Origin: Margaritifera margaritifera | Lineage: Eukaryota; Mollusca; Bivalvia; Unionida; Margaritiferidae | DNA length: 64,000 bases | Direction of reading: 5' to 3' | Assembly: GCA_029931535.1 (NCBI GenBank) | Contig: JAQPZY010001405.1 | Location: 1,759,001-1,823,000 of the forward strand | Part shown: positions 22,439 through 34,795 of the stretch, piece after piece | How positions within the stretch are numbered: the first letter of the stretch is position 1 | Layout: each line of letters begins with the position of its first letter | The notes under the pieces: model-generated | Databases searched by the model: none | The model's input: only the letters and a program-made list of their open reading frames with translations | Told to the model about the DNA's origin: nothing | Translations under genes and position numbers: made by a program

Positions 22439-24190
22439 ATGGTATAATAAATGTTCTGCTGGTCAAGAAAAGATCATTCGAGTAGAACGTACAACAATTG
22501 TAAACAATACCAGGGAAATATGTGAAATCTTCAATAATTGTGTATGTAAATGCATTAGACATTGGCAAGGCTGTTCCTTTTGACCCTTTAACTCATCAAA
22601 GTATCAAGGCTATTAAGGACAATAGTAACATAGATACAGTTTTTTAATTTAAGCAAATAAACCACGAAGAAGTGTATAAAATGATAAGACGTTTGAATTA
22701 AAAAAAAGCTACGGGGTGGGGGTGGGGGGTGGGATTCATGTGAAACTGTTAAAAGCTGGGACGGCAATCCTTGTTGGTAATGTTCCAGTTCTAATTAAAA
22801 AAACACTAGAGTGAAACATTTTCCTGGTCGTCTGAAGGAAGCACAAACGGTTCTGATTTTCAAAAAGAACAATCCTCTTGATAAAAGTAATTACAGACCA
22901 GTTAGCATTCTACCTATCATACCCAAACTGTTTGAGAAATCAATTACGACCCAGTTAGCATAATTTTTGAGAACATTTTTAACACACATTTGGGTTAGGG
23001 TGCTTTTAGAAAAGGTCATGAATGCCAAACTACCCTTTTACGCTTACTCGAAGCCTGGAAGAAGATCTTGACGAAAACAAATATGCAGCCGCAATTCTGA
23101 TGGATTTATCTAAGGCTTTTGACTGTCTCCTTCATGATATTCTCATTTGCAAGCTAAGGGTTCATGGTATGTCGGATGGCTCAGTAAGTCTCTTATGGAG
23201 CAATCTGTCAACTCGAAAGCACCAAATTAAGATACAGGATGTCTCGAGTAGATGGAGTGAAATTGAAAAGGGGGTTACTCAGGGGTCAATCCTCAGACCT
23301 TTACTATTTAATGTCTTTGTCAATTATATTTTTTATTTTATTAAATATGGCTCTCGATATAACTATGCGGATGACAGTCCTTTTCATCGCCATACTTTGA
23401 TTAAAAGACTTGAAAAATAGTCCAACGTTCTGTTTCACTGGTTCACTGCGAACAAAATGTAAGCCAACCCTGAAAGTTTAAAGTACTAGCTATGGGTAAA
23501 AAGACATTCAGTATGAAACCTGTACTTAACATAAACAATGCTGTCATAAACTGTGAATAAACTGTCACACTGCTAGGAATTGATATAGACTATCAACTGC
23601 AATTCGATTCACATGTAAAATATCTTGATAGGAAAGCTTCAAGGCAACTGTCTTCAAACGTATTGGTCAAAAGTTAAAAAGACTCAACAAACTGACAATC
23701 TTACTTACATTTATCCTTTCCAATTTCAACTTTTGTCCCTTAGCCTGGCACTTTTGTAGTGATAAGAACAATACTAAACTTGCAAAACTACAAGAGCGTG
23801 CTCTGAGATTTGTATATGATGATTACACAAACAGTTATAATAAACTCTTACTTAAAGCAAAATTGATAACCCTGAAGGTGCGCAGACTTAGGTCAATGAC
23901 TCTATGAACTGTTTATCCTGAAATGGCAAAGACTGTAAATGTAATATCTGCACACAAATAAATGTCCCCCCTCCCAAACTCTCCTCATATGATGACGACC
24001 TCTAATATCTTTGTTATCGTTTTGTTTTGCTGTCTTTTTCTTATGTACATCAAGTACCCTACTGTAACTTCATTTTTTGAAGTAAGGGTTAATTTGCATC
24101 TCAGCATGCTTTTAGTCATAAACTGGTCCTTCACTTTTAATTTAATTTAATTTAAAATTTAACTTATAATTTAAGTTATCTAGTCTTTCC
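22330..24190 (+). mobile_element. Non-LTR retrotransposon (jockey/CR1-like LINE) ORF2 remnant
   Basis: Reverse-transcriptase blocks in order are: 'INHEEVYKMIRRLN' near 22.66 kb, 'NYRPVSILPI'-type sequence near 22.9 kb, 'AFRKGHECQTTLLRLLEAW' near 23.0 kb, 'AAILMDLSKAFDCL' near 23.09 kb, 'KGVTQGSI' near 23.27 kb, the catalytic 'YNYADD' near 23.36 kb, then 'LNKLTILLTFILSNFNFC' and 'KLQERALRFVYDDY' near 23.7-23.8 kb. A deletion near 23.9 kb removes most of the C-terminal domain. A (GGGGT)n-like insert breaks the 'KKATG' block at about 22.71 kb. Frameshifts and stops are frequent. No endonuclease domain remains. The 49.8-kb LINE is of the same type. Confidence 0.88.
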
Positions 24191-24497
24191 TTTTCTTAAG
24201 CATCCATTGTATACTTTATTGTTGTTGTAACCTCACACTAGTACGGGCACAAAGAACACATTTGGTCATAAGTTCCAGCCCCTTTTAGTTTAAATTGAGA
24301 AATTCTGCAGCCGATCATCCATCTTATACACCATATCCACCATATCCACTGAAGAGCATCCACACAGACATCTAAACTGTGCCATCACAGATCTTATCAG
24401 CACAATTAGAACTGACAGTCAGATATCGTGTCTAATGGTCAACGAGCAGTTTGTTCAATATCCAGTTCGAGGATGAGATGTTTTGTTTTCCTGAATA

Positions 24498-24768
24498 CAA
24501 GGAACTCGTAAAAGTCTGGATTGCATAAGATGCGGTTGACTTAAGGAACTCGTAAAGGTCAGGACTGCATAAGATGCGGTTGACTTAAGGAACTCGTAAA
24601 AGTCTGGACTGCATAAGATGCGGTTGACTTAAGGAACTCGTAAAGGTCAGGACTGCATAAGATGCGGTTGACTTAAGGAACTCGTAAAGGTCAGGACTGC
24701 ACAAAATGCGGTTGACTTAAGGAACTCGTAAAAGTCAGGACTGCATAAAATGCGGTTGACTTAAGGAA
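24498..24768. repeat. 44-bp minisatellite
   Basis: Six copies of a unit containing 'aaggaactcgtaaaggtcag' and 'gcataagatgcggttgac', with small substitutions between units. Confidence 0.95.
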
Positions 24769-25050
24769 GTCTGAACAATTTTTGTGACATTCAAACTTTT
24801 TCTTCATTCAGATTACAAAAAATAAGCGAAAGTCAGACCACCCTTAAAATTGCCGTTTATACGGTACTCCAAACTTACAGGATTTGCGAAACGGTTGAAA
24901 AGTAAATTACAAAGGCTCCTTTTTAAATCTTTTTTCTAAGTACACTGTTTCAAAAAGACCGATCTATAACTTGTTCATTAAGTTAACCTGCAACACATTT
25001 GTGCAATAAACCGATGGTCCTTCTCGTCATCAATTTTCTGTCGAATTTGT

Positions 25051-25052
<2 letters not shown>

Positions 25053-25130
<78 letters not shown>

Positions 25131-25145
25131 GTATATATATATATA
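25053..25145. repeat. (AT)n microsatellite
   Basis: A long AT run with a phase slip ('ataatatatg') near its right end, followed by a short (GA)n tract. Confidence 0.95.
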
Positions 25146-26426
25146 GACTTACACACAAACATGAGAGAGAGAGAGTTGTAGTTGTATAAGAAGAAAGTAA
25201 CAGCTTGTCTGAATTATATCAAAGTAGTTTACTTTTTGCCAGTTTAATACTATCAATAAACTAATCCTATTTAGAGCATATTAACACATAATGTCTTTTC
25301 ACTATTTTAAATTTTACAAAGTACACAAGAAAGAAAAAAGGATAAAATAAACACCAGATGTAAGCACAGTAAATAAAACACCTGATGTTGCAGATTCCAT
25401 AAAATGATGACTTGTTTTATTGTCTCAAAGCCTCTAATTAGGGGAGATTAGTGGTTTGGCAGCTATGTGCAAAGTTTATTGTGTGCAGACGCGGGTTTAC
25501 AAGCTAATATAATTGCTTTGTTGCTCTTTCTAATGAAGATATTAAATCCTTTTTCAAAAATAACATCCTTCATTCTTGTAATTAACACCTGACATCCGTA
25601 CTTCATTTCTATTGTTTATTCTAATTTGTTGGTGCATTCATATAGTTCGTAATTCTCCTATTTGTCTCTTTGTCAGTAAAATCTCAACGCATATAGTGAT
25701 AATTAAATTGGTACTTCCTTCTCTCTCTCTCCACTATAAACTATGTTTTTCCTAACCAACCATGTCGTATTTGTCATTGAGAAAACGACATAGAAGTGTG
25801 TACACTATTCAATACTCTTTTGAGGATGTAGTCAAGAACTTTTAGACGGACAGAAAATGGCTTGACAAATTAATTTAGTATTATGTAATGGAGCATCCCA
25901 GGTCAGTGTCAAATTTTCACTTACTCATGGCACTTTGTCATGGCATACCAGAGGTTTGAACTGATATGGCTAAATCTCATTTGGACAACATTAATTCGCC
26001 ATGGTATTAAATTGTTGCCCAGATCGACAACATTGTTTGTGATATGTCCAGTCGTCTTTGTTTTCTGTCAAGTGACTTCTCTAGCTAATTGATTTTCGTG
26101 ACCAGCAGTGAATTCAGTTCTTCTACGTGAAATATCTCGATATATTTATACCGTGAAGCAAATATTATACATTTTCTGGCAATAAACTAAGTTTTGTATC
26201 AGATTATGTCCTAAAATGGCGAAAAAAAAACCTTTTTCGCAAATCCTTTAAGAAGATTCGAAGTTTCAGTAGACACTATGTCGAGTGCAGAATTTAAACA
26301 AATATTATTAGCATCTCTCGCAGGAAAATAATTAAAGAGGGAATGACCCTTTAAATTAAACAAAAACAACAGATACCTACACGGAGTATATGGAATAAGT
26401 TGTTCAGTATGTATCCTACCCCCGGG

Positions 26427-26428
<2 letters not shown>

Positions 26429-26500
<72 letters not shown>
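26429..26500. repeat. (AT)n microsatellite
   Basis: A pure AT run. Confidence 0.95.
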
Positions 26501-26502
<2 letters not shown>

Positions 26503-27470
26503 TCAACGTCCATGCATCTTATCACGTATGGACAATGGATGGTGCCAGGAACGAACATGACATAAAACTCCATATGTTGATATCAAATCCTAACCTTTAA
26601 CAGCACTTTAAAAAAATAAAAAATAAAAAAATAAAATAAAATAAAATAAAATAAAATAAAATATAAACAAAGAAAGAGTAGACGTACTGCCATTGGTTTA
26701 TATAATATAGATGACAGACACATTTTAATCGTTTTTGACAGCTGAGAGAAAAATGTAATTTAATACAAAATCTGTTCAAAGTGACAAAGACCTTTGCAAA
26801 CTGTATCAACCACTTGATTTTCATCGACGCATTTCATTTAAATATCCATTTCGATTGACAGCGTAACTTTGGAAAGAGCTCATTGTAGGATTTGTGTGTT
26901 TCATTAGCTCAGTTGACCCATACACGAATACATACGATAGTCGGAATACATTCAAAGGTTCTATATTCACTGAACTGCAATCACATGGCAAAATAGTTTT
27001 AAAGAATATGGTTTTCTTTGCGTACACAGGAAGTACATTCATGACATCCGCTTTGAATATGAGGAATCAAAATTTTGACCTAATTGCATTAATTGTGACT
27101 TGCTTTTCGTCCTAATGTTGGATGCCCACGATTGATAACAACACTTTGATGACTTTCATGAGGGATTGTAGCGAAGACTCACGACGATGGTATAGCATGC
27201 TATAGGTGCATAAGACGTTGTGACATTTGTCCCACTTGTTCTTGCAAAGACGAGACACGGACGTCACTCACAGAGGTCGTGGGGATGGTAATTTATTGAA
27301 GTTTATGTATGTTCATCAGTCCCAAACCCTTGAAAGATGGCTGTCATACATGGACTCTAGAATCTTCCAGTAATCATTGCTTTTTCGACTTCATATACCC
27401 TAAACCCCACTCTGTGATGCAATGCCAAAATAATTTTAAATTCTTGGTTTGGGTTTCAGTAAAGGCTTTT

Positions 27471-27507
27471 TTTTGGGGTGGGGGTGGGGTGGGGTGGGGT
27501 GGGGGTT
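27471..27507. repeat. G-rich tract, G-quadruplex pattern
   Basis: Runs of four to five G separated by single T on the plus strand, similar to the tract at 17461-17495. Confidence 0.85.
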
Positions 27508-29217
27508 TGCATGATCATAACTCTCAAACTTTTGGATGGATTGCAGACTTAGAGTGTGGATCAGTAAATAATGTCCTTTCAGTTACAACCACTCCACCAT
27601 CCTTCTGTTAATATGGCAACGTCAGCGTCATTTGAAAATAGTGTTTTTAGTTAAATTCATTCTTTGACAAGTTGCAACTTTAAACAATATAACCACTAGG
27701 TATTGCACTCTCATCTCCATACGCACACATTCTCCTTCCCTTCATGGAGGCAAGATCAAGGTCATTTTATAAAACTCTGAAGTTTTATGTTAAGGTTTTG
27801 TATATAAATATAAGTCCCAACCACTTGGGATTTATTGATAGCAGATGTGTAGCAATCAGAGCCAATCATCTATTTAATTCATAGTATATGTGGACCATGC
27901 TCCAACAATCGTGTCAGCCAAGTTGTCGCAGTCTGATTGGCGCAATCAGAACCAATATTGCCATATATCACTGGTGTCTAATGTTCAGTGAACACTGTTC
28001 TGTTGCATATAAGATGTGCAAATTGTTAAATATCCAGTTCGAGGACAAAGTGTTCTGTTCTCTCAACTACAGCGACGTTTTTATAATTGCATGAGAGGAG
28101 GCTGGCGTAGGGAAGCTTGCAGAATAGATGGTGCATTTCAAGGATTTGACTTCAACATCTTGCGTTCGTTGAATAATGATGTCGTTTTGAAAGAAATCCA
28201 ATTTCTATTCAGCAAGAAGGGCAATAAATGTATTTCCCATTATCTTTGCACACTAGAAACAGGTTTTATAATAAGACTAGAAAACATCAAGCCAATGACA
28301 TTACAGTGTACGTACCTGACATATATTTTACTGATGCCAATATTTTAAAACTTGCAACAGCTGATTCCTAAATCTACACATACAATAATTGTAAATTGTA
28401 TTAGTAACGAAAACAGACAGATGACGAGAATTTAAACCATTTTGAGATTGGGAAGATATTCTTTGAACCAAAGTCTTTATAATTTTTGGGTCTGTATGGT
28501 TTTTCACCAATGCCAGTAGAGTAGAAGTCCACAAAGACATTGCTTCAAAGAGAGGGGCAAGATGAGGACAGTGACCAATCTGTTGCATTTTTGACAGTCA
28601 TGATGGTGCTCATTAGGTTGTGAGATGGAAACATCCTATTCACGTGCCTGATGAAGCATCTTGCGCATTGTTTCACTCAGAGAAATTAATAAATTTGAAT
28701 GCTCCGTCACTGGAAGACTATATTATTCTTATTGCTGGAGTTGGTTATGTTAATTTAATAAATGTAATTGATTTTAGTCGCCAAAATATAAATCAAGAGG
28801 AAGCTGACAGCAGAGATAATCTTTCATAAAACTGATGCCTGTCAGCATGGTTTTCAATAGCTCAAATTATCTTTCTGGGACACAGATGTTGTTATTCGCA
28901 AGCTGTTCAGCTTAGCAAGGAATAATGTTTCCACGCTAGCACTAGAAAGCAAGGTCATGTTGTCAGAATTAGCAACATCAACATCAATAGACTCGACTCA
29001 TTTCGACAAAAGAGAAAATAGAGAAAGACTAAAGAAAAAAATTCCATTCAATCCCAGATTTATGTGCTTCCTGCAAGTTCTTCGGCCCTAAGAAAGCAAG
29101 TGTTTGGAAAATAGTCATTTAATATTACTTCAGAGTAACCTGTAAGAGTTAGGTGACACCTCAGTAAGCACGATGTTTACCGCCTATACTCGCGTATTAT
29201 CCGGGTCCAAATGCAAA

Positions 29218-29274
29218 CAACATAGACCCTGATCTGTCGTCGCATAATGCGCCGACAGACCAGGGTCTATGTTG
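29218..29274. repeat. Near-perfect hairpin 1
   Basis: The arms are 28 bases with two mismatches, both allowing G-T pairing in RNA. The left arm starts 'caacatagaccctgatctg' and the right arm ends 'ccagggtctatgttg'. The centre is 'cgcataatgcg'. Confidence 0.9.
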
Positions 29275-29297
29275 ATTGTTCTACTTATTAGTCATTA

Positions 29298-29362
29298 CAA
29301 ACTGCATAGACCCAGATCTGCCGGCGCATTATACGACAGCAGATCTAGATCTATGCAGTTTG
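29298..29362. repeat. Near-perfect hairpin 2, related to hairpin 1
   Basis: The arms are 24 bases with about two mismatches ('caaactgcatagaccc' and 'ctatgcagtttg'). The centre 'cggcgcattatacgaca' is the inverted counterpart of the hairpin 1 centre. The two hairpins share 'catagaccc' and 'gatctg' blocks. Confidence 0.9.
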
Positions 29363-29959
29363 CAGTTGGTATTGTATTTTAAGCGATTATCGACGGTAAG
29401 TGTTATTTGTATTCCTATTTTGCTTTCTTCTGCATGTAGCAGCATCTCATGTTACTAGTAAAGTAAGCTTTTAGATTTTAATTATACAAGAGGCTCATAA
29501 GAGAACTTTACCTCCTCCAGTACATACCCCCAGAAAGCATATCAGCTATACATACTTCTTTCATTTGTTTGGAAGTCACCAGGATTCAACAAGCACACAT
29601 TCTATTACCTTAAAATAATGGATGGTACAGCGTGAAAACTTCGTTTTATTGACTAAAGTCACATTCCTAAAAGCACTTTTATCCCTAAGTTTATTAACTG
29701 TTTGAGCAGAAAGTGCTAGTGCCATAATCAATCCATTAAGTTAGTGTTGGATGCACACATAGAATCAGATTAGGTCAAGAAAGACAACGAGAATACTGAT
29801 GTAAAAAACTAAATTCTGAATCTTGAACATTTCATAAATATTTATTAACATTAAAACATTATGGTATTTGAGTATTTTCTATAAGTCCCTCACTCTATCC
29901 GAAAAAATAATGCTATCTTAATTGTTTCTAATATTGCTGTCCGACATACGTCAGAAGTT

Positions 29960-29970
29960 GTGTGTGTGTT

Positions 29971-30020
<50 letters not shown>
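29960..30020. repeat. (TG)n microsatellite
   Basis: A TG run interrupted by 'tttgtgcg' near its left end. Confidence 0.95.
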
Positions 30021-30021
<1 letters not shown>

Positions 30022-30620
30022 CTGAAAGTAAAATTCCTTTAATTTTAACCATGTTTTACATCTTTCAAAGTGCCAAAACATTTGGAGCAGGTAGCAAATA
30101 ATAATTTGTCATCATTTCATCTCTTTTAATTAACCGTTAGATTGAAAGCAGAATCTTAGAAAGTGCAGATTGGTAGACTTCATATGGTTCGAGGTAATTT
30201 GGCCCATATTCATATACGGTCATTAAAATACACATTGTAAAGGTTGAATTTTTTACTGTATGATAGTCACACGAGAAATTGTTTGGAGAGCTCATGGTTT
30301 TCTTCGCGTTAACCTAAACAAATTTGGAAAAAGAATTTAGACTAGTTGTAAGGAATTTTATATGACCTATTTTCTAGGTCATAGATCACCTTTACAATGC
30401 CATCTGCAAGAAGTTATCAAGTTCATTTGAAAAATGATATAGGATAATATGAAATACTTGCAGCAATATCTATGAAATAATAATAACATTAATAATAATT
30501 GCCTTTCTCGTCGTCGTAGTAGTAGTAGCATACGATCAGGATATAATGGCGGAGTATGGAACGCTAGAGTTATCTTAAGTGGTCGGTTTTCAATACATGC
30601 AGTTAAAACTTCATTATATG

Positions 30621-30775
30621 CAGTGGCGTACTAAGGGTAAATGGCGCCCTGGGCGACGATGATGGACCAAAGGGCCAGAATACGAGGCCCGAATTTTTAT
30701 CAGCTGTTTTGGCGCCCCAAGACCTCTGGCGCCCGGGGCAACCGTCTCATCCGTCCCCCCGTTAGTACGCTACAG
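30621..30775. mobile_element. hAT-type MITE with perfect 8-bp target duplication
   Basis: A 155-bp element with terminal inverted repeats CAGTGGCGTAC and CTGTAGCGTAC (right end read inwards). It is flanked by ATTATATG at 30613-30620 and 30776-30783. The right-hand duplication is the first sequence of the 39-bp minisatellite. Confidence 0.9.
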
Positions 30776-33128
30776 ATTATATGATGTGCACTACTTATTA
30801 TATGTTGTGTATTATCTATATAATGTGCACTACTTATTATATGTTGTGTATTATCTATATGATGTGCACTACTTATTATATGTTGTGTATTATCTATATG
30901 ATGTGCACTACTTATTATATGTTGTGTATTATCTATATAATGTGCACTACTTATTATATGTTGTGTATTATCTATATGATGTGCACTACTTATTATATGT
31001 TGTGTATTATCTATATGATGTGCACTACTTATTATATGTTGTGTATTATCTATATGATGTGCACTACTTATTATATGTTGTGTATTATCTATATGATGTG
31101 CACTACTTATTATATGTTGTGTATTATCTATATGATGTGCACTACTTATTATATGTTGTGTATTATCTATATGATGTGCACTACTTATTATATGTTGTGT
31201 ATTATCTATATGATGTGCACTACTTATTATATGTTGTGTATTATCTATATGATGTGCACTACTTATTATATGTTGTGTATTATCTATATGATGTGCACTA
31301 CTTATTATATGTTGTGTATTATCTATATGATGTGCACTACTTATTATATGTTGTGTATTATCTATATGATGTGCACTACTTATTATATGTTGTGTATTAT
31401 CTATATGATGTGCACTACTTATTATATGTTGTGTATATTCTATATGATGTGCACTACTTATTATATGTTGTGTATTATCTATATGATGTGCACTACTTAT
31501 TATATGTTGTGTATTATCTATATGATGTGCACTACTTATTATATGTTGTGTATTATCTATATGATGTGCACTACTTATTATATGTTGTGTATTATCTATA
31601 TGATGTGCACTACTTATTATATGTTGTGTATTATCTATATGATGTGCACTACTTATTATATGTTGTGTATTATCTATATGATGTGCACTACTTATTATAT
31701 GTTGTGTATTATCTATATGATGTGCACTACTTATTATATGTTGTGTATTATCTATATGATGTGCACTACTTATTATATGTTGTGTATTATCTATATGATG
31801 TGCACTACTTATTATATGTTGTGTATTATCTATATGATGTGCACTACTTATTATATGTTGTGTATTATCTATATGATGTGCACTACTTATTATATGTTGT
31901 GTATTATCTATATGATGTGCACTACTTATTATATGTTGTGTATTATCTATATGATGTGCACTACTTATTATATGTTGTGTATTATCTATATGATGTGCAC
32001 TACTTATTATATGTTGTGTATTATCTATATGATGTGCACTACTTATTATATGTTGTGTATTATCTATATGATGTGCACTACTTATTATATGTTGTGTATT
32101 ATCTATATGATGTGCACTACTTATTATATGTTGTGTATTATCTATATGATGTGCACTACTTATTATATGTTGTGTATTATCTATATGATGTGCACTACTT
32201 ATTATATGTTGTGTATTATCTATATGATGTGCACTACTTATTATATGTTGTGTATTATCTATATGATGTGCACTACTTATTATATGTTGTGTATTATCTA
32301 TATGATGTGCACTACTTATTATATGTTGTGTATTATCTATATGATGTGCACTACTTATTATATGTTGTGTATTATCTATATGATGTGCACTACTTATTAT
32401 ATGTTGTGTATTATCTATATGATGTGCACTACTTATTATATGTTGTGTATTATCTATATGATGTGCACTACTTATTATATGTTGTGTATTATCTATATAA
32501 TGTGCACTACTTATTATATGTTGTGTATTATCTATATAATGTGCACTACTTATTATATGTTGTGTATTATCTATATAATGTGCACTACTTATTATATGTT
32601 GTGTATTATCTATATGATGTGCACTACTTATTATATGTTGTGTATTATCTATATGATGTGCACTACTTATTATATGTTGTGTATTATCTATATGATGTGC
32701 ACTACTTATTATATGTTGTGTATTATCTATATGATGTGCACTACTTATTATATGTTGTGTATTATCTATATGATGTGCACTACTTATTATATGTTGTGTA
32801 TTATCTATATGATGTGCACTACTTATTATATGTTGTGTATTATCTATATGATGTGCACTACTTATTATATGTTGTGTATTATCTATATGATGTGCACTAC
32901 TTATTATATGTTGTGTATTATCTATATGATGTGCACTACTTATTATATGTTGTGTATTATCTATATAATGTGCACTACTTATTATATGTTGTGTATTATC
33001 TATATAATGTGCACTACTTATTATATGTTGTGTATTATCTATATGATGTGCACTACTTATTATATGTTGTGTATTATCTATATAATGTGCACTACTTATT
33101 ATATGTTGTGTATTATCTATATGATGTG
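30776..33128. repeat. 39-bp minisatellite, about 60 copies
   Basis: The unit combines 'atgatgtgcactacttatta' and 'tatgttgtgtattatctat'. Copies are almost identical; the main variant is tatatga/tatataa, and one unit near 31434 has a local base swap. Because 39 is a multiple of three and the unit lacks stops in two plus-strand frames, ORFs of about 800 codons span it. They are a by-product of the repeat, not genes. The two halves of the unit are themselves similar (TATATGATGTG and TATATGTTGTG). Confidence 0.97.
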
Positions 33129-33229
33129 CGTTTACGGTGTGTATTTTGAATTATATGTTGTACATTCATTAATATTGTATGTGCATGTGTTACTCTATGA
33201 TGTAGTAAAAGAAAACTGTATATACTGTA

Positions 33230-33682
33230 TATGATGTGCAACTTTATTATGAGATGTGGATGCTGCAATATATGATGTGCATTTTTATTTATATGATGTG
33301 CAAACTTTATTATGAGATGTGGATGCTGCAATATATGATGTGCATTTTTATTTATATGATGTGCACACTTTATTATGAGATGTGGATGCTGCAATATATG
33401 ATGTGCATTTTTATTTATATGATGTGCACACTTTATTATGAGATGTGGATGCTGCAATATATGATGTGCATTTTTATTTATATGATGTGCACACTTTATT
33501 ATGAGATGTGGATGCTGCAATATATGATGTGCATTTTTATTTATATGATGTGCACACTTTATTATGAGATGTGGATGCTGCAATATATGATGTGCATTTT
33601 TATTTATATGATGTGCACACTTTATTATGAGATGTGGATGCTGCAATATATGATGTGCATTTTTAATTATATGATGTACAAA
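33230..33682. repeat. 63-bp minisatellite, seven copies
   Basis: The unit comprises three roughly 21-bp parts: 'tatatgatgtgcacacttta', 'ttatgagatgtggatgctgc' and 'atatgatgtgcatttttatt'. Copies are nearly identical. A 162-codon ORF over it is a repeat artefact. Confidence 0.95.
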
Positions 33683-33879
33683 CTCTTTATGACGAGGATC
33701 AAATTCAAAATCCCTCAAGGGTGAGAATTTACTGACGCTCCGATTACGAAGGAAAATGCTTTGGAAGCCAGCCATATATCTTTTGTCCCAGTGGTTGAAT
33801 TGCATATAACATTATATCACTGTACGAGCATAGGCTACCTAAGCTCTATTAAGTCCCTTGCTATTTTACATATAGACCC

Positions 33880-34420
33880 TTTTAGATGACGTCATCGGAA
33901 GCCATATTGGAAGAATACTGATAGATTTTAGTAAGGGTTATATAGGGAGCATGACAATTCAAATAATTTTTTTTTCATCTCAATACAAAACTGCAAAACG
34001 TACATCAGTAGAACGGGGAGAAAACGTGCTTTCTGTCGGTGTTCTAGTAATTTGTGTACTCAGTTTCAGGTATCGAAATTAGCAATTCATGGTTGACTTA
34101 TATAGGACCCGTTGCCAGCTTGTCCTCCAAACAGGTAAATTTCTTACCACCGAGGCTTAAAATCGTCTGCTAGTGACTTTGCTCAAAATGCTCTATATTG
34201 GGGGCTTCAGAGCTAAAATCAAAGGCAGCAGCATTTTCAACAAATTTGCAAAATCTTGGCAATCTGGCAAATGAGGCTGGTCGATCTACGGTCTCATGAG
34301 CACCCCCAGTCACAACATCCTCGGCCTTTTCCCTCAAGTCAAGAAAGAAACATCGCATGTAAATCGTCGCCATTGAGAACTATATTCTGAACTACTTTTG
34401 TTCAAATGGAACAATATGGC
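33880..34420. promoter_or_regulatory. Promoter-like, less AT-rich island in the spacer
   Basis: A CRE palindrome TGACGTCA (33887-33894) is directly followed by an ETS-like CGGAAG and 'CCATATTGG'. At the other end 'ACAATATGGCGGCGGAAG' sits between divergent ATG codons at 34373 (minus) and 34416 (plus). Base composition here is visibly less AT-rich than the flanks. Promoter activity is inference only. Confidence 0.3.
34170..34373 (-). CDS. Unrecognised 67-codon ORF in the spacer
   Basis: Starts 'MATIYMRCFFLDLREKAEDV' and ends 'NIEHFEQSH'. Its composition resembles a real protein more than most ORFs here, and a donor-like 'ggtaagaa' follows its stop on the same strand. I recognise no domain. 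It could be a first exon captured with its promoter. Confidence 0.25.
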   Translation of the reverse strand: MATIYMRCFFLDLREKAEDVVTGGAHETVDRPASFARLPRFCKFVENAAAFDFSSEAPNIEHFEQSH

Positions 34421-34514
34421 GGCGGAAGGAGACAAAGTCACAATCGGAACATTGCCGGCCTTTGCTGCCGTAACATATGTGCAATCCGCTAGAGGCGAAT
34501 CACAAACACATTAA
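34416..34514 (+). CDS. Unrecognised 32-codon ORF, divergent partner
   Basis: Starts 'MAAEGDKVTIGTLPAF' and stops after 'SQTH'. It lies 42 bp from the divergent minus-strand ATG. It could be an N-terminal exon, but no donor or downstream exon is identified. Confidence 0.2.
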   Translation: MAAEGDKVTIGTLPAFAAVTYVQSARGESQTH

Positions 34515-34655
34515 ATTGATGTGTATTCCAACAACTACTTCTGAAGTTATTTCACGAAATGACGGAAACGGCTGAGTGATGTTCTGATCGGAACACCCTT
34601 TCGCAACTTCGAGGTCAGTACTAAGGGTAATACTTCTAACGTATGCAGATAGCTG

Positions 34656-34795
34656 CTATTCGGACCACCTCTGTTTTTACGAAACTAGGATTGACCGAGA
34701 AGTTGCAAATGCATCGAACTATTTTTTCATTCGCAATTTCTCAGTCAATCCTATGGTCATACAAAACGTAGAAATAGCAGAGATGATCCGAAAAG
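34656..34795. repeat. Long imperfect hairpin in the spacer
   Basis: The left arm 34656-34711 ('ctattcggaccacctctg', 'aggattgaccgagaag') pairs with 34728-34795 ('ctcagtcaatcct', 'gagatgatccgaaaag') with few gaps and a loop of about 16 bases. Confidence 0.8.

Larger units (their letters stand above)
25146..29215. other. About 4 kb with no recognised gene
   Basis: No coding sequence is recognisable. Contents seen are an (AT)n array at 26429-26500, an A-rich (AAAAT)n-like tract near 26610-26665, a G-rich tract at 27471-27507, and a block near 28.0 kb resembling one near 24.45 kb ('atatccagttcgagga' is shared). An ORF on the minus strand at 26821-27042 has ordinary composition but no motif I recognise. 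Confidence 0.5.

Noticed and set aside
26821..27115. Overlapping ORFs considered as a possible C1q-like or other host exon
   Set aside because: No domain motif, no convincing splice sites, and comparable ORFs exist on both strands.
30781..33234. Very long ORFs (about 800 codons) on the plus strand
   Set aside because: They are stop-free frames of the 39-bp tandem repeat (39 is a multiple of three). There is no codon variation pattern and two overlapping frames are equally open.
33113..33805. 230-codon minus-strand and 162-codon plus-strand ORFs
   Set aside because: Both are produced by the 63-bp repeat; the peptide repeats perfectly in either direction.
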